The position numbers and the translations under genes were made by a program. A stretch of DNA of 64,000 bases. Source: Streptomyces sp. NA02950. Lineage in GTDB: Bacteria; Actinomycetota; Actinomycetes; Streptomycetales; Streptomycetaceae. Where the stretch lies: positions 2,910,501 through 2,974,500 of the forward strand of contig NZ_CP054916.1 in assembly GCF_013364155.1 (NCBI RefSeq), written 5' to 3'. Shown here piece after piece: positions 1 to 13,431 of the stretch. The notes under the pieces were generated by a model, which worked only from the letters and a program-made list of their open reading frames with translations, was not told the origin of the DNA and did not search any database. Each line of letters begins with the position of its first letter. Position 1 is the first letter of the stretch.

Positions 1-992
1 GGTACGGCTCGGTCAGCCCCGAGGCGCGCGAACGTGTCCGCGCCGCCGCCGAGAAGCTGGGCTACCGCGCCAACCAGCTCGCCCGCAGCATGATCACCGG
101 CCGGACCCATACGCTCGGGGTGGTGATCGCGGACATCCAGAACCCGTTCTTCGCCGGGGTCACCCGCGGGATCACCGACGCCGCACACGCGGCGGGCTAC
201 CAGGTGCTGCTGGCCAACACCGACGAGGACCTCGGCGCCGAGCGCGCCGCCGTGAAGACGCTCTGCGACAAGCACGTGGACGGCCTGGTGGTGGCCCCCG
301 CGTCCACCACCGAGGTCGGCCATCTGGCCGCGCTGGTCGAGGGGGTGTGCCCGGTGGTGCTCCTGGACCGGCACGCGCCCGCGCTGCCGACGGACGCGGT
401 GACGGTGGACAACCAGGGCGCGAGCGAGGACGCGGTGCGCAGGCTGATCGCCGCCGGACACCGCCGGATCGCCCTGGTGACGCTGGTCGGCAGCGAAACG
501 GGGAACGGGGCGGGGGCGGAGGACGAGGCCTCGGCCCCGGGGCCGTTCCCGATCTCGACCGGTGTCGAGCGCGTCGCGGGCTATCGCGCCGCGCTGCGTG
601 CGGCCGGGGTCGAGGACACCGACGCGTATCTGCGGGTGGGCACCTTCCACCGGCAGGACCCGGCCGCCCTCACCGACGAGCTGCTCTCCCTGCCGGAACC
701 GCCGACCGCCGTCTTCGCCACCGACAGCATGATCGCGCTCGGGGTGCTCTCCGCGGTGAACGCCCGCGGGCTGCGCGTCCCGGACGACATCTCGGTGGTC
801 GCCTTCGACGACGCGGAGTGGACCCGGGTGGTCCGGCCGCGGCTCAGCGTGGTGGCCCAGCCGGTGCAGGAGTTGGGGGCGGAGGCGGTACGGGCGCTGG
901 TGACCCGCATCGAGACGGGCGCCCGGCCGCCGCGCCACATCACGCTGGACACGGCCTTCATCACCCGCGACTCGATCGCCCCACCGCCGTAG
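1..992 (+). CDS. LacI-family transcriptional regulator, 5' end cut off by window
   Basis: Reading from base 3 gives an open frame with no start codon, so the gene begins left of the window. The first residues (VSPEARERVRAAAEKLGYRAN) are the end of a LacI-type helix-turn-helix and hinge helix, including the LARSM-like hinge. They are followed by the periplasmic-binding-protein-like sensor domain (TLGVVIADIQNPFF near the start, VAFDDAEWTRVV near the end). About 330 residues are visible, so only roughly the first 20-25 residues should be missing. The family usually represses sugar-use genes and releases DNA when its ligand binds; the ligand cannot be told from this sequence. It converges on gatB across a 400-bp non-coding stretch. 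The family call is firm and the target is unknown. Confidence 0.93.
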   Translation, partial: YGSVSPEARERVRAAAEKLGYRANQLARSMITGRTHTLGVVIADIQNPFFAGVTRGITDAAHAAGYQVLLANTDEDLGAERAAVKTLCDKHVDGLVVAPASTTEVGHLAALVEGVCPVVLLDRHAPALPTDAVTVDNQGASEDAVRRLIAAGHRRIALVTLVGSETGNGAGAEDEASAPGPFPISTGVERVAGYRAALRAAGVEDTDAYLRVGTFHRQDPAALTDELLSLPEPPTAVFATDSMIALGVLSAVNARGLRVPDDISVVAFDDAEWTRVVRPRLSVVAQPVQELGAEAVRALVTRIETGARPPRHITLDTAFITRDSIAPPP

Positions 993-1391
993 GCGGGCCG
1001 GAGGCCGCCGGGAACGAGCCGGTGCCGTGGGCGGCCCGGAGAGCCGCGGCCCGCCGGGCCGCGCCGCCGCGGACGGCCCGCCCGCTCACGGCGCCGAGTC
1101 CGCCCCGCGCGCCAGGACCGGCCACGCGCCCAGAGGCGGCCTGCCGTAGGCGGTGACCGCCGACGCCCGGCACCGACCTCACCACAACGGCTCGCCCCGC
1201 GCCGCCGGGCGCGGAGCCGCCCGGCCTCGGCGGTGCCGACGGACCGGCGGCTGCGCCACGGCTGCGGCTTCGGGGCGACCGCCGGTGAGCACGCGGCGGC
1301 CGCCGCGGGCGGCGGCTGTCCGTCCGTCGGCCGCGGGCAGCACAACGGGGCGGGCCCCAGCGGGCCCACCCCGTCGTCGGTCCGGTGACGC
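993..1391. other. Non-coding GC-rich gap between convergent genes
   Basis: No convincing gene lies in these 400 bases; the open frames are GC-rich shadows without a ribosome-binding site or a recognisable protein. The stretch carries several GC-rich inverted repeats: a 7-bp stem with 3-nt loop at 1046-1062, a perfect 14-bp palindrome at 1293-1306, and the hairpin listed separately at 1345-1374. It separates the ends of the LacI gene and gatB, so transcription termination from both sides is the likely role. Confidence 0.6.
1345..1374 (-). terminator. Hairpin terminator candidate behind gatB
   Basis: ACGGGG (1345-1350) pairs with CCCCGT (1369-1374), and GGGCCC (1352-1357) pairs with GGGCCC (1362-1367). 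There is one unpaired base on each side and a CAGC loop. It lies 18 bases beyond the gatB stop codon. There is no T-tract, as is common for Streptomyces terminators. Confidence 0.55.
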
Positions 1392-2897
1392 TCAGCCCTC
1401 GACGCCGAGCTTCTCCAGGATCAGCTGACGGACGCGCGCCGCGTCCGCCTGGCCGCGGGTGGCCTTCATGACCGCGCCGACCAGCGCGCCCGCGGCCGCG
1501 ACCTTGCCGCCGCGGATCTTGTCGGCGATGGCGGCGTTGGCGGCGATCGCCTCGTCGACGGCGGTGCCGAGCGCGCCCTCGTCCGAGACGACCTTCAGAC
1601 CGCGCTTCTCCACCACGGCGTCCGGGTCGCCCTCGCCCGCGAGCACGCCCTCGATGACCTGGCGCGCCAGCTTGTCGTTGAGCGAGCCCTCCTTGACCAG
1701 GGCGCACACCCGCGCGACCTGCTCCGGGGTGATCGGCAGGGCGGCGAGGTCGGTGCCCTCCTCATTGGCCCGGCGGGCCAGTTCGCCCATCCACCACTTA
1801 CGGGCCTGGTCGGCCGGGGCACCCGCGTCGATCGTGGCGGTGATCAGGTCGAGCGCGCCCGCGTTGAGCACGGACTGCATCTCGTGCTCCGAGATGCCCC
1901 AGTCCTCGCGCAGCCGGGTGCGGCGCACCCGCGGCAGCTCCGGGAGCCCGGCCCGCAGCTCCTCGACCCACTCCCGGGGCGGGGCGACCGGCACCAGGTC
2001 CGGCTCGGGGAAGTAGCGGTAGTCCTCCGCCTCCTCCTTGACCCGGCCGGGGGTGGTGGAGCCGTCCTCCTCGTGGAAGTGACGGGTCTCCTGGATGATC
2101 TTCCCGCCGCCGCTGAGCACGGCGGCATGGCGCTGGATCTCGAAGCGCGCCGCGCGCTCCACCGAGCGCAGCGAGTTGACGTTCTTCGTCTCCGAGCGGG
2201 TGCCGAACGTCTCGGCGCCGTGCGGCCGCAGCGAGAGGTTCACGTCGCAGCGCATCTGGCCCATCTCCATGCGCGCCTCGGAGACCCCGAGCGCCTTGAT
2301 GAGCTCACGCAGTTCGGTGACGTACGCCTTGGCGACCTCCGGCGCCTTCTCCCCCGCCCCGACGATCGGCTTGGTGACGATCTCGATCAGCGGAATCCCG
2401 GCCCGGTTGTAGTCCAGGAGGGAGTGCGAGGCGCCCTGGATACGGCCGGTGGCGCCGCCGACATGGGTGGACTTGCCGGTGTCTTCCTCCATGTGGGCGC
2501 GCTCGATCTCGACGCGGAAGATCTCCCCCTCGACCTCGACGTCCAGATAGCCGTTGAAGGCGATCGGCTCGTCGTACTGCGAGGTCTGGAAGTTCTTCGG
2601 CATGTCCGGATAGAAGTAGTTCTTCCGGGCGAAGCGGCACCACTCGGCGATCTCGCAGTTCAGCGCGAGCCCGATCTTGACGGCGGACTCGACACCGGTC
2701 GCGTTGACGACCGGCAGCGAGCCGGGCAGGCCGAGGCAGGTGGGGCAGGTCTGGGCGTTGGGCTCGGCGCCCAGCGTCGTGGAACACCCGCAGAACATCT
2801 TGGTCTTGGTGCCGAGCTCGACATGCACCTCGAGCCCCATCACGGGGTCGTAGGCGGCCAGGGCGTCCTCGTACGACACCAGTTCAGTGACGGTCAC
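1392..2897 (-). CDS. gatB: Asp/Glu-tRNA amidotransferase subunit B
   Basis: 501 residues starting at GTG (2897-2895). GatB binds mischarged Glu-tRNA(Gln) or Asp-tRNA(Asn), activates the side chain and amidates it with ammonia from GatA. The sequence has the GatB hallmarks: an N-terminal [16 protein letters not shown] segment, two zinc-type cysteine pairs (FCGCS and CPTCLG), the [16 protein letters not shown] block, the [16 protein letters not shown] block, and a helical YqeY-like C-terminal tail. The length is normal. It is the last gene of gatC-gatA-small gene-gatB, 14 bases behind the small gene. The locus implies that this organism makes Gln-tRNA and perhaps Asn-tRNA by the indirect route. 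Confidence 0.98.
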   Translation of the reverse strand: MTVTELVSYEDALAAYDPVMGLEVHVELGTKTKMFCGCSTTLGAEPNAQTCPTCLGLPGSLPVVNATGVESAVKIGLALNCEIAEWCRFARKNYFYPDMPKNFQTSQYDEPIAFNGYLDVEVEGEIFRVEIERAHMEEDTGKSTHVGGATGRIQGASHSLLDYNRAGIPLIEIVTKPIVGAGEKAPEVAKAYVTELRELIKALGVSEARMEMGQMRCDVNLSLRPHGAETFGTRSETKNVNSLRSVERAARFEIQRHAAVLSGGGKIIQETRHFHEEDGSTTPGRVKEEAEDYRYFPEPDLVPVAPPREWVEELRAGLPELPRVRRTRLREDWGISEHEMQSVLNAGALDLITATIDAGAPADQARKWWMGELARRANEEGTDLAALPITPEQVARVCALVKEGSLNDKLARQVIEGVLAGEGDPDAVVEKRGLKVVSDEGALGTAVDEAIAANAAIADKIRGGKVAAAGALVGAVMKATRGQADAARVRQLILEKLGVEG

Positions 2898-2911
2898 GGA
2901 AAACTAACCTC

Positions 2912-3147
2912 TCAGTCCGCGAGGACGTCGTCGTCGCCCATGCGCTTCAGCTCGCGGACGAGCAGGGCGACGCCGGTGACGATGGCGGCGGCGGAGACCA
3001 CCGCATCGGCCAGCTGGAGCTTGTCGTTCTCGAAGCGGGCCTTCTTGGCCTGCTTCAGGACGTTGACCGCGCCGAACAGCGTGGTCCCGATGGACAGGTA
3101 GGTACCGGGCTTGGACTTCTTGAAGCCCTTGGCCTTCTTCAGAGCGC

Positions 3148-3151
<4 letters not shown>
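2912..3151 (-). CDS. Small conserved protein between gatA and gatB
   Basis: 79 residues starting at GTG (3151-3149), which overlaps the gatA stop as GTGA, so translation is probably coupled to gatA. The protein is basic at the N terminus ([14 protein letters not shown]), has a possible hydrophobic helix ([15 protein letters not shown]) near residues 49-63, and ends acidic. I know no function for it. Its position inside a translation operon and the tight overlap argue that it is a real gene. As I recall, a similar small gene sits here in other Streptomyces. A membrane-associated role is possible but not shown. Confidence 0.75.
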
Positions 3152-4641
<1,490 letters not shown>

Positions 4642-4646
4642 GGCGG

Positions 4647-4943
4647 TCACTCCTCCCCCAGGATCTGCGGCACCTTGAAACGCTGCTGCTCCTGGGCCGG
4701 GGCGCAGGCCAGCGCCTCCTGCGGGGTCAGCGAAGGACGGACCTCGTCCGGGCGCATGACGTTGGTCAGCGGCAGCGGGTGGGAGGTCGGCGGTACGTCT
4801 TGGTCGGCGACCTCGGAGACGCGGGCGACCGCGCCGATGATGTCGTCCAGCTGTCCGGCGAAGTGGTCGAGCTCTTCGTCCTTCAGCTCCAGACGCGCCA
4901 GCCGGGCGAGGTGGGCGACCTCCTCGCGCGTGATGCCAGGCAT
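4647..4943 (-). CDS. gatC: Asp/Glu-tRNA amidotransferase subunit C
   Basis: 98 residues from ATG at 4943. GatC is the small belt-like subunit that wraps the GatA-GatB interface and stabilises the complex. The family pattern [17 protein letters not shown], the [15 protein letters not shown] helix and the proline-rich middle ([19 protein letters not shown]) are all present. It is first in the operon, 5 bases ahead of gatA. The upstream region (4944-5098) separates it from the end of rmdB and should hold the operon promoter; I could not assign one with confidence. Confidence 0.97.
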   Translation of the reverse strand: MPGITREEVAHLARLARLELKDEELDHFAGQLDDIIGAVARVSEVADQDVPPTSHPLPLTNVMRPDEVRPSLTPQEALACAPAQEQQRFKVPQILGEE

Positions 4944-5098
4944 GCAGGGATCCTCGGGGTGAGTGTGTAAGTTCCGGCCCCAATCCTATGGCGCCGCCGG
5001 CGCCGGGCGCGAAACGCTTTCCCCCCGTCTCTCCCCTGTCCCGTCCATCCGCCCCGTTCACCCGTGCCGTCACCCGCGCCGGTTGCCCCCGCTCCGGG

Positions 5099-7198
5099 CT
5101 AGGTGACCGGCTGGTCGGCGTCGGTTTCGGCCGGGGACGGCTCGGCGTCCCGCTCCTCGCGGCTCCAGCCGCTCTCACCGCGGGCCCGCAGCCAGGCGGT
5201 GGTCTCCTCGGGCGGCATGGCGGCGGCCACCAGCCAGCCCTGGACCGCGTCGCACCCCAGGTCGCGCAGGCGCTCCCAGGTCTCGTCGTCCTCCACGCCC
5301 TCGGCGACGACCAGCAGGCCCAGCGAATGCGCGAGGTCGACCGTACAGCGGACGATCTCCGCGTCCTCGTTGTCCACGGCCAGCCGGGCCACGAAGGAGC
5401 GGTCGATCTTGAGTTCGCTCACCGGGAGCCGCCGCAGATGCACCAGGGAGGAGTAGCCGGTGCCGAAGTCGTCGAGGGACATCCGCACGCCGTGGCCGGT
5501 CAGCCCGGCGAGGGTGTCGGCCGCGCGCTGCGGGTCCTCCAGCAGCACATGCTCGGTTATCTCCAGCTGGAGGGCACCGGCCGGGACGCCGTGCCGGGCC
5601 AGCCGCCCGGCCACCGCGCCCGCGAAACCGGGGGTGTGGACATCGCGCGGCGAGACATTGACGGCGACCGGCACCTCGAGACCGTCCGCCCGCCACCGGG
5701 CGACCTGGCCGAGGGCGGTCTCCAGCACGTATTCGGTCAGCCGCGGCATCAGCCCGGAGCTTTCGGCCATGGCGATGAACTCGTCCGGCGGCACCCGGCC
5801 GCGGTCCGGGTGCACCCAGCGGACCAGCGCCTCCAGCCCGGCGACATGGCCGTCGAAACCGACCTTGGGCTGGTAGTGGAGCTCCACCTCGCCCGCGTCC
5901 AGGGCGCGCCGCAGATCGCCCAGCAGTCCGAGCCGGTCGGGGGTGTTGCCGTCGCGGCGGGCCTCGTAGAGCTCGACCCCACTGCGGTCCCGCTTGGCCT
6001 GGTACATCGCGACATCGGCGCGGCGCAGCAGCCCCTCGGCGTCCAGCGCGTGGTCGGGGTAGACGGCGACCCCGGCGCTGGCCTCGAGCACCAGGGTGAG
6101 CCCGTCGAGGTCGAGCGGTGAGCCGAGGTCGCCGACGAGGACGCGGGCGGAGCGCTGGGCGGCGGTGAGCGAGTCGGTGGTGGGCAGCAGCACCGCGAAT
6201 TCGTCTCCGCCGAGCCGGGCCACCTCCGCCCCGCGCGGCAGGGCCCGCCGCAGCCGCTCGGCGATCTGGAGCAGCAGCCGGTCGCCCGCCAGATGACCCA
6301 ATGTGTCGTTGACCGAACGGAACCGGTCCAGGTCGAGCAGAACGAGCGCGGTACGGGTTCCGGCCCTCTCGGCCTCGTCCAGCGCGGCCCAGGTGCGCTC
6401 CAGCAGCCACTGGCGGTTGGGCAGCCCGGTGAGCGGATCGCGCAGTTGCTCCTCGGCGCGCACCCGGGCGATCCACAGCGTGGAGTCCAGGGCGACCAGC
6501 GGGACCGCGAACAGCGGGAGCAGCAGCGGGGTGTCCCCGGCGACGACGACGATCAGCGGGGCGATGCCGAGCAGCGCGATCCCGACGAGGGCGTGCCGGA
6601 CGAGGGCGGTGCGGGCGGCGGTGGGCAGTCCGGCGCCGGGCGGGGCGAGGGAGTACCAGAGCAGGGCGCGGGTGACGGCGAGATAGACGAAGGCGGTCAG
6701 GACCGTCTGGGGGATGGCGGACATCGCCCAGGTGTCGGTGTGCCAGGGGTGTTCGACCGAGGGCCGGGTGCCGAAGGCGGCGAGGGTGAGGGCACCGGCG
6801 CCGACGCCGAGGATGTCGACCGCGCCGTGCAGCACGGCCTGTCGCCAGCGGTGCCGCCGGGCGGCGCCGACCAGCACCACCACGGCGAGGCTGATGAGCA
6901 CGGCCGGGATCCAGCCGTAGAGCAGCAGCGCGGCCAGGGTTAACGCGGCGCCGGAGCCGGTGCCGCCCCACCAGCGGTCCCGGCCCAGGGCGACGAGATG
7001 GCCGACGATGATGCCGGTGAGCACGGCGAACGACCAGCCCACCGTGCCGTCGGGAAAGAGTGCGTGGCCCGCGTCGAGCACCCGGAACACTCCGATGCCG
7101 AACGCGAAAGCGGCCATGGCGACCGCCGCGGCCGGCAGCGCGGGCAGGACTGCCCGGCGCAGCCGCGACGCCGGGGCGGCGCTTTCGGTCGGTTTCAT
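5099..7198 (-). CDS. rmdB: Membrane GGDEF-EAL cyclic-di-GMP enzyme, RmdB-like
   Basis: 699 residues from ATG at 7198-7196 (weak GAGAGGG upstream; the open frame runs 74 codons further without a better start). The N-terminal ~230 residues form several hydrophobic segments. They are followed by a GGDEF domain with an intact [11 protein letters not shown] motif and an EAL domain with [20 protein letters not shown] and [10 protein letters not shown]. In S. coelicolor the gene in this position (SCO5495, by memory) is RmdB, a c-di-GMP phosphodiesterase controlling aerial development; the symbol rests on architecture plus gene order. An intact EAL core fits phosphodiesterase activity, and the intact GGDEF may be active or regulatory. 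Codon 86 (6943-6941) is TTA, so translation may depend on the bldA tRNA. Confidence 0.88.
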   Translation of the reverse strand: MKPTESAAPASRLRRAVLPALPAAAVAMAAFAFGIGVFRVLDAGHALFPDGTVGWSFAVLTGIIVGHLVALGRDRWWGGTGSGAALTLAALLLYGWIPAVLISLAVVVLVGAARRHRWRQAVLHGAVDILGVGAGALTLAAFGTRPSVEHPWHTDTWAMSAIPQTVLTAFVYLAVTRALLWYSLAPPGAGLPTAARTALVRHALVGIALLGIAPLIVVVAGDTPLLLPLFAVPLVALDSTLWIARVRAEEQLRDPLTGLPNRQWLLERTWAALDEAERAGTRTALVLLDLDRFRSVNDTLGHLAGDRLLLQIAERLRRALPRGAEVARLGGDEFAVLLPTTDSLTAAQRSARVLVGDLGSPLDLDGLTLVLEASAGVAVYPDHALDAEGLLRRADVAMYQAKRDRSGVELYEARRDGNTPDRLGLLGDLRRALDAGEVELHYQPKVGFDGHVAGLEALVRWVHPDRGRVPPDEFIAMAESSGLMPRLTEYVLETALGQVARWRADGLEVPVAVNVSPRDVHTPGFAGAVAGRLARHGVPAGALQLEITEHVLLEDPQRAADTLAGLTGHGVRMSLDDFGTGYSSLVHLRRLPVSELKIDRSFVARLAVDNEDAEIVRCTVDLAHSLGLLVVAEGVEDDETWERLRDLGCDAVQGWLVAAAMPPEETTAWLRARGESGWSREERDAEPSPAETDADQPVT

Positions 7199-7456
7199 AC
7201 CCGTCCCTCTCACAGCCGGCGGTGCCAGCGCCACGGCAGGCGCACACCTCAACAGTAGGCGGCAGAAGGCCGGGACGGGCGGGGATCGGCAGCGGTTGCC
7301 CGAATGCCGCCCGACGATCGGTGACCTTCTGGTATGCGCTGTAAGGGTGATGCCCGCCGGCTGCGTGCGGGAAGTGCTCCCAGTCGTAATCCGGCCACCT
7401 TTGAACTGCTGTACAGACAAGATGGCCGGACCACTGCGCCGGTCGGGTGGACCGGG

Positions 7457-9670
<2,214 letters not shown>

Positions 9671-10687
9671 TTACTCAGGGTTGTCCGCGAGCGATCTCGC
9701 CGCCCGGACGCAATGGGCCAGCGCGGCACGGGCATACGCGGGCGAAGCACCCGCGAGCCCGCACGACGGAGTGATCACCACGGACTCCGCGAGAGTCCCC
9801 GGCGACAGCCCCAGCCTGCGCCACAGCGTCCTGACACCCCTGACGCTACCGGCAGGGTCGGACAATGGACCCTCCACGCCGGGGACGGCGCCGACGAACA
9901 GCGCCGTACCGCCCTCCACGGTCTCTCCGACCGCCTCCTCCTCACTCTCCGTGAGGAGCGAGAGGTCGAAGGAGATGCCCGCGGCCCCGGCCCGGCGCAG
10001 CAGCCGGAACGGCACGGACGGCGCGCAGGAGTGGACCACCACGGGCCCGTCCGCCGCCGCGACCAGATCGCGCAGCGCGCCCTCGACCACCCCCCGGTCC
10101 ACCGCGGGGTGGGTGCGGTAGCCGCTGGCCGTACGGACGCTCCCGGCCAGCACCGCGGTCAGCGACGGCTCGTCGAGCTGGAGCACCACCTCGGCGCCCG
10201 GCACCCGGCGGCGCACCTCCGCGAGATGGGCCCGCAGGCCCTCGGCGAGCGAGGCGGTCAGGTCCCGGCAGGCACCCGGGTCGCTCAGCGCGGCCTCCCC
10301 GCCGCGCAGTTCCAGGGCGGCGGCAAGGGTCCACGGCCCGACGGCCGACACCTTCAGCGCCCCCCGGTGCCCTTGCGTGTACTCCTCCAGGGCGTCGAGG
10401 TCCTCGCCCAGCCAGGACCGGGCCCGCCGGGTGTCCCGGCCCGGCCGGTCGCTGATCCGCCAGCCGCTGGGCTCGACATGGGCGTACAGCTCGACGAGCA
10501 TCCCGGCGGTCCGCCCGATCATGTCCGCGCCGGGCCCCCGCGCGGGCAGCTCCGCCAGATACGGCAGGGCCTCCAGCGACCCGGTGACGGTCTTCGCGGC
10601 CTCCCGCGCGTCGCCGCCCGGCATCGACCCGACGCCGGTCGCGGCCCCCGCGCCCCAGCTGTGGTGGTTGCTGCTCTTCTCGCTCAC
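9671..10687 (-). CDS. MetE C-terminal-domain methionine synthase-like protein
   Basis: 338 residues, matching only the catalytic C-terminal half of cobalamin-independent methionine synthase. The zinc-site elements can be followed: VVVHSCAP supplies His and Cys, LQLDEPSL the acidic residue, and TPSCGLAG the C-terminal Cys. The opening GVGSMPGGDAREAAK is typical of this short actinobacterial/archaeal-type family. Such stand-alone domains transfer a methyl group to a thiol, but the donor and acceptor are often not methyl-THF and homocysteine, so the label 'methionine synthase' is family inheritance. It lies directly upstream of ligA and probably shares its transcript. Confidence 0.85.
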   Translation of the reverse strand: MSEKSSNHHSWGAGAATGVGSMPGGDAREAAKTVTGSLEALPYLAELPARGPGADMIGRTAGMLVELYAHVEPSGWRISDRPGRDTRRARSWLGEDLDALEEYTQGHRGALKVSAVGPWTLAAALELRGGEAALSDPGACRDLTASLAEGLRAHLAEVRRRVPGAEVVLQLDEPSLTAVLAGSVRTASGYRTHPAVDRGVVEGALRDLVAAADGPVVVHSCAPSVPFRLLRRAGAAGISFDLSLLTESEEEAVGETVEGGTALFVGAVPGVEGPLSDPAGSVRGVRTLWRRLGLSPGTLAESVVITPSCGLAGASPAYARAALAHCVRAARSLADNPE

Positions 10688-11058
10688 CCGGGAAGCCTAA
10701 GCGCTCCGCGGGAAGCGCCACGCGGTGCCGTCAGTCGTCCGCCGCCGCGTGGTGGCCGGTCGCGCCCACGCGGCGGAGCCGCACATCGACACAGCCCCGC
10801 GCCCCCGCGGGGCGCAACCGAACCGCACCGGATTTCAGCGCGGCCGCTCAGGCACTGTCCGGGCGGTCGCGGATCGGTCCGCGGCGCCCGGCGCGGGGGG
10901 GCGCCTCCCAGCGGTGGCCGGGGGAACGTCGCGCGCCGAGAAGATCACCGGGACACGGCCCGTGGAACTCGCCCGGGGCGGTGGCGCCGCCGCCCGGACC
11001 GGGCACCCCGGCGGACGGCGGCGACAGCGACGCCGGTGACGGCGACGGCCGCGCCGAC
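10688..11058. other. Gene-free GC-rich gap
   Basis: 371 bases between the start of the MetE-like gene and the 21-bp repeat block. Open frames exist on both strands, but their proteins are Arg/Ala/Gly-rich shadows without a ribosome-binding site. The part next to 10687 must hold the promoter of the MetE-like/ligA pair; I see no clear -35/-10 match. Confidence 0.5.
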
Positions 11059-11184
11059 GTACGGACCCGCCGCGCGGACGTACGGGTCAGCCGCGCGGAC
11101 CCACGGGTCAGCCGCGCGGACCCACGGGTCAGCCGCGCGGACCCACGGGTCAGCCGCGCGGACGTACGGGTCAGCCGCGCGGAC
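11059..11184. repeat. Six-copy 21-bp tandem repeat carrying the SDR stop codon
   Basis: The unit boundaries are 11059, 11080, 11101, 11122, 11143 and 11164. The middle three units are identical (CCACGGGTCAGCCGCGCGGAC in two parts: CCACGGGTCAG + CCGCGCGGAC); units at 11080 and 11164 start with GT instead of CC, and the first unit is degenerate. Twenty-one is a multiple of three. On the minus strand each unit reads CGC-GGC-TGA in the SDR frame, so the SDR ends in unit six and five further units follow, four of them with an in-frame TGA. It looks like slippage copying of the gene's 3' end. Confidence 0.9.
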
Positions 11185-11860
11185 GCACCGACAGATCGGT
11201 GATCTCCGCGTCATGCGGCAGGTCGAGCGCGGTCAGCACGGTGGTGGCCACGGTCTCCGGCGCGATCCAGCGGTCCGGGTCGTACTCCTTGCCCTCCTGC
11301 TGGTGCACCTTCACCTGCATCGGGGTCGCGGTGCGCCCGGGGTAGACGGTGGTCACCCGCACCCCGTTGCCGCTCTCCTCCCAGCGCAGCGCGTCGGCCA
11401 GCGCCTTGAGGCCGTGCTTGCTCGCGGCGTACGCGCCCCACTGGGCGTTGGCACGCAGTCCCGCACCGGAGTTGAGGAACAGCACATGCCCCTTGGCCAG
11501 CCTGAGCTGCGGCAGCAGCAGCCGGGTCAGCTCGGCGGGCGAGACGAGGTTGGCGGCGAGCTGGCGGTTCCACGCCTTGGGGGTCAGCTCACCGATCTCC
11601 CCGAGGTCGACCACGCCCGCGATGTGCAGCAGCGAGTCCAGCCGGTCCGGCAGGGTCTGGTGACTCAGCGCCCAGGACAGCTTCTCCGGGTCCGCGAGGT
11701 CTCCGACGACCGTGCGCGCCCCGGGGAACCGCCGCTCCAGTTCCTTCGCCCGTCCGGCGTCCCGCGCCAGCAGCCACAGGTCGTCGCCGCGGCCGGCCAG
11801 CCGCTCGGCCACCGCCGTACCGATGCCCGAGCCTGCCCCAGTGATCAGATGCGTTCCCAT
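11171..11860 (-). CDS. Short-chain dehydrogenase/reductase
   Basis: 229 residues from ATG at 11860-11858. The open frame extends 20 codons further, but MGTHLITGAG is the natural start. It is a Rossmann-fold NAD(P)-dependent oxidoreductase. The cofactor motif TGAGSGIG lies near residues 8-15, the catalytic serine in LFLNSGAG, and the catalytic YAASK about 14 residues later, all in classical-SDR order. The acidic/basic pattern after strand 2 (LARDAGRAKEL) suggests NADP preference, though weakly. The substrate is unknown. The last codons and stop lie inside a 21-bp tandem repeat, so the C terminus (RPRG) is part of the repeat unit. Confidence 0.93.
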   Translation of the reverse strand: MGTHLITGAGSGIGTAVAERLAGRGDDLWLLARDAGRAKELERRFPGARTVVGDLADPEKLSWALSHQTLPDRLDSLLHIAGVVDLGEIGELTPKAWNRQLAANLVSPAELTRLLLPQLRLAKGHVLFLNSGAGLRANAQWGAYAASKHGLKALADALRWEESGNGVRVTTVYPGRTATPMQVKVHQQEGKEYDPDRWIAPETVATTVLTALDLPHDAEITDLSVRPRG

Positions 11861-11980
11861 GCCCCCAGCTTGCCTCACCGCGTGCACGTGCACGCCCTGG
11901 CTTGGCGCAATCCCGCGCACCCGGGGCGGGTGGCCTTCCCGCCGGGCGCCCGCGTCCTGTAACGGCCGACGGCGGCGCTC

Positions 11981-12508
11981 CTAGACCGTCTCCAGATACG
12001 CCATCGCCGAGGCGCCGTCGTCCGCGAAGAAGACCAGCTCGCTCAGCGGCCGGGGCAGGAAACCCTCCGCCTCCATCCGCTGGAACTGCTGCCGCAGCCC
12101 GTCGTAGAACCCGGCCGTGTTGAGCAGCACCACCGGCTTGATGTGCAGACCGTGCTTCTTCAATTCCAGGATCTCGGTGGCCTCGTCGAGCGTCCCGGTG
12201 CCGCCGACCATGACCACCACCGCGTCGGCCCGGGCCAGCAACTGCGCCTTGCGCTCGGCGAGATCCTTGGTGATCACCATCTCGTCGGCGTTCGGGCGGG
12301 CCTTATCCGCCAGGAACTCCACCGAAACCCCCACCAACCGCCCGCCGTTCTCGTGCACCCCGTCCGCCATGACCTTCATCAGCCCGACGTCCGACCCGCC
12401 CCAGACCAGTGTGTGCCCGCCCTTGCCGATCAGCTCGGCGAACTCCCGGGCGGGGGCGGTGTAGCGGGCGCCGAGATCAGCGGCGGAGCAGAAGACACAG
12501 ATGTTCAT
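11981..12508 (-). CDS. LOG-family (TIGR00730) nucleotide phosphoribohydrolase
   Basis: 175 residues. The family cleaves nucleoside 5'-monophosphates, including cytokinin nucleotides in some members; it used to be annotated 'lysine decarboxylase'. The Rossmann-like start (ICVFCSAAD), the LVWGGSDVGLM loop, the conserved Arg86-Lys87 (ERKAQL) and the GGTGTLDE motif (102-109) are present. The usual proline before GGxGT is replaced by valine (VMVGGTGT); I would not draw a functional conclusion from that alone. It stands alone between the SDR and a DUF308 membrane protein, all on the minus strand. Confidence 0.92.
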   Translation of the reverse strand: MNICVFCSAADLGARYTAPAREFAELIGKGGHTLVWGGSDVGLMKVMADGVHENGGRLVGVSVEFLADKARPNADEMVITKDLAERKAQLLARADAVVVMVGGTGTLDEATEILELKKHGLHIKPVVLLNTAGFYDGLRQQFQRMEAEGFLPRPLSELVFFADDGASAMAYLETV

Positions 12509-12617
12509 GGCGCCACTCTACGAGTGCGCGGCGCGCCGCCCCGGGGGCCGGACCCCCGTCGCACGCCCGCCCGGGACCCGCGGGGCGACGCCACCCGCCG
12601 GGAGCCTCACCCGGTGG

Positions 12618-13310
12618 CTACGGCTGGGGGTGGGGCTGCGAGCGGAAGTGCAGGCCGCGTCCGGCCCTGCGCGGTGGACGGTGGCCGCTGCCGACGCGCA
12701 GCTGGACGCCGTGGACGATTTCGACCGCCCCGAGGGCGATCAGCCACACCCCGGCGGTCAGGGCGAGCGCCGTGATGGAGCCGAAGGGCAGGACGATCAG
12801 CAGGATTCCGGCCAGCACACTGATCATCCCGAGGGCGATCTGCCACCCGCGGGCGGGCAGCCTCTCCGCGGAGATGGCCGTGGCGGTCAGCATGACGCCG
12901 CGCAGCAGCCAGCCGAATCCGATCCACAGGGCGAGCAGCAGGATCGACTGCGCGGGCCCGCGGAAGCAGAGCAGTCCGAGGAGCACGGAGAGGGCGCCGC
13001 TGACGAAGCCCAGGACGCGCAGATGCCGCGGCACATGCGCACCGAACGCCCCGGCCAGCTGAAGGATGCCGCTGACCAGCAGATACGTACCGAAGAGAGC
13101 GCCGACCACCGCCAGCGTGGCCGCCGGCCACGCCAGTACGACGATGCCCAGCACGATGGCCGCCAGGCCCGCGGCGACCAGCACCTGCCAGGCGGCGTCG
13201 GACAGGACGCCCATGAGACCGGCGTGCAGACCGACGAGGCCACCGGGGCCGCCGGGTCGCTCGCCCCGCTGCTCGTCGGCGCCATGAGGGGTATCGGAGG
13301 AGAAAATCAC
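12618..13310 (-). CDS. HdeD/DUF308-type membrane protein
   Basis: 230 residues if translated from GTG at 13310-13308. That start is favoured by CCAGGAGGTGG nine bases upstream; an ATG 66 bases earlier has no such site. About six hydrophobic segments follow in pairs (LVAAGLAAIVLGIVVLAWP, LAVVGALFGTYLLVSGILQL, LGFVSGALSVLLGLLCF, SILLLALWIGFGWLLRGVM, IALGMISVLAGILLIVL, ALALTAGVWLIALGAVEI), with the internal-repeat look of HdeD-like proteins. The C terminus is basic and cytosolic. In enterobacteria HdeD is tied to acid resistance; no role is known to me in Streptomyces. It is 55 bases or more past the mnmA gene, on the same strand. Confidence 0.82.
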   Translation of the reverse strand: MIFSSDTPHGADEQRGERPGGPGGLVGLHAGLMGVLSDAAWQVLVAAGLAAIVLGIVVLAWPAATLAVVGALFGTYLLVSGILQLAGAFGAHVPRHLRVLGFVSGALSVLLGLLCFRGPAQSILLLALWIGFGWLLRGVMLTATAISAERLPARGWQIALGMISVLAGILLIVLPFGSITALALTAGVWLIALGAVEIVHGVQLRVGSGHRPPRRAGRGLHFRSQPHPQP

Positions 13311-13431
13311 GGTCGTCCACCTCCTGGGGCTCCTCGGGAAGGAGGATCGCGGTAGACCGGACGCAACCATCGTCACCCCGCGGCCGCCGCTTCGCCTGGG
13401 GAACCGCCCGGCACCCCGCGCCGGGCCGGTG

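Noticed and set aside
11059..11184. A CRISPR array
   Set aside because: The repeats are directly adjacent with no unique spacers, are only 21 bp, and there are no cas genes in the window.
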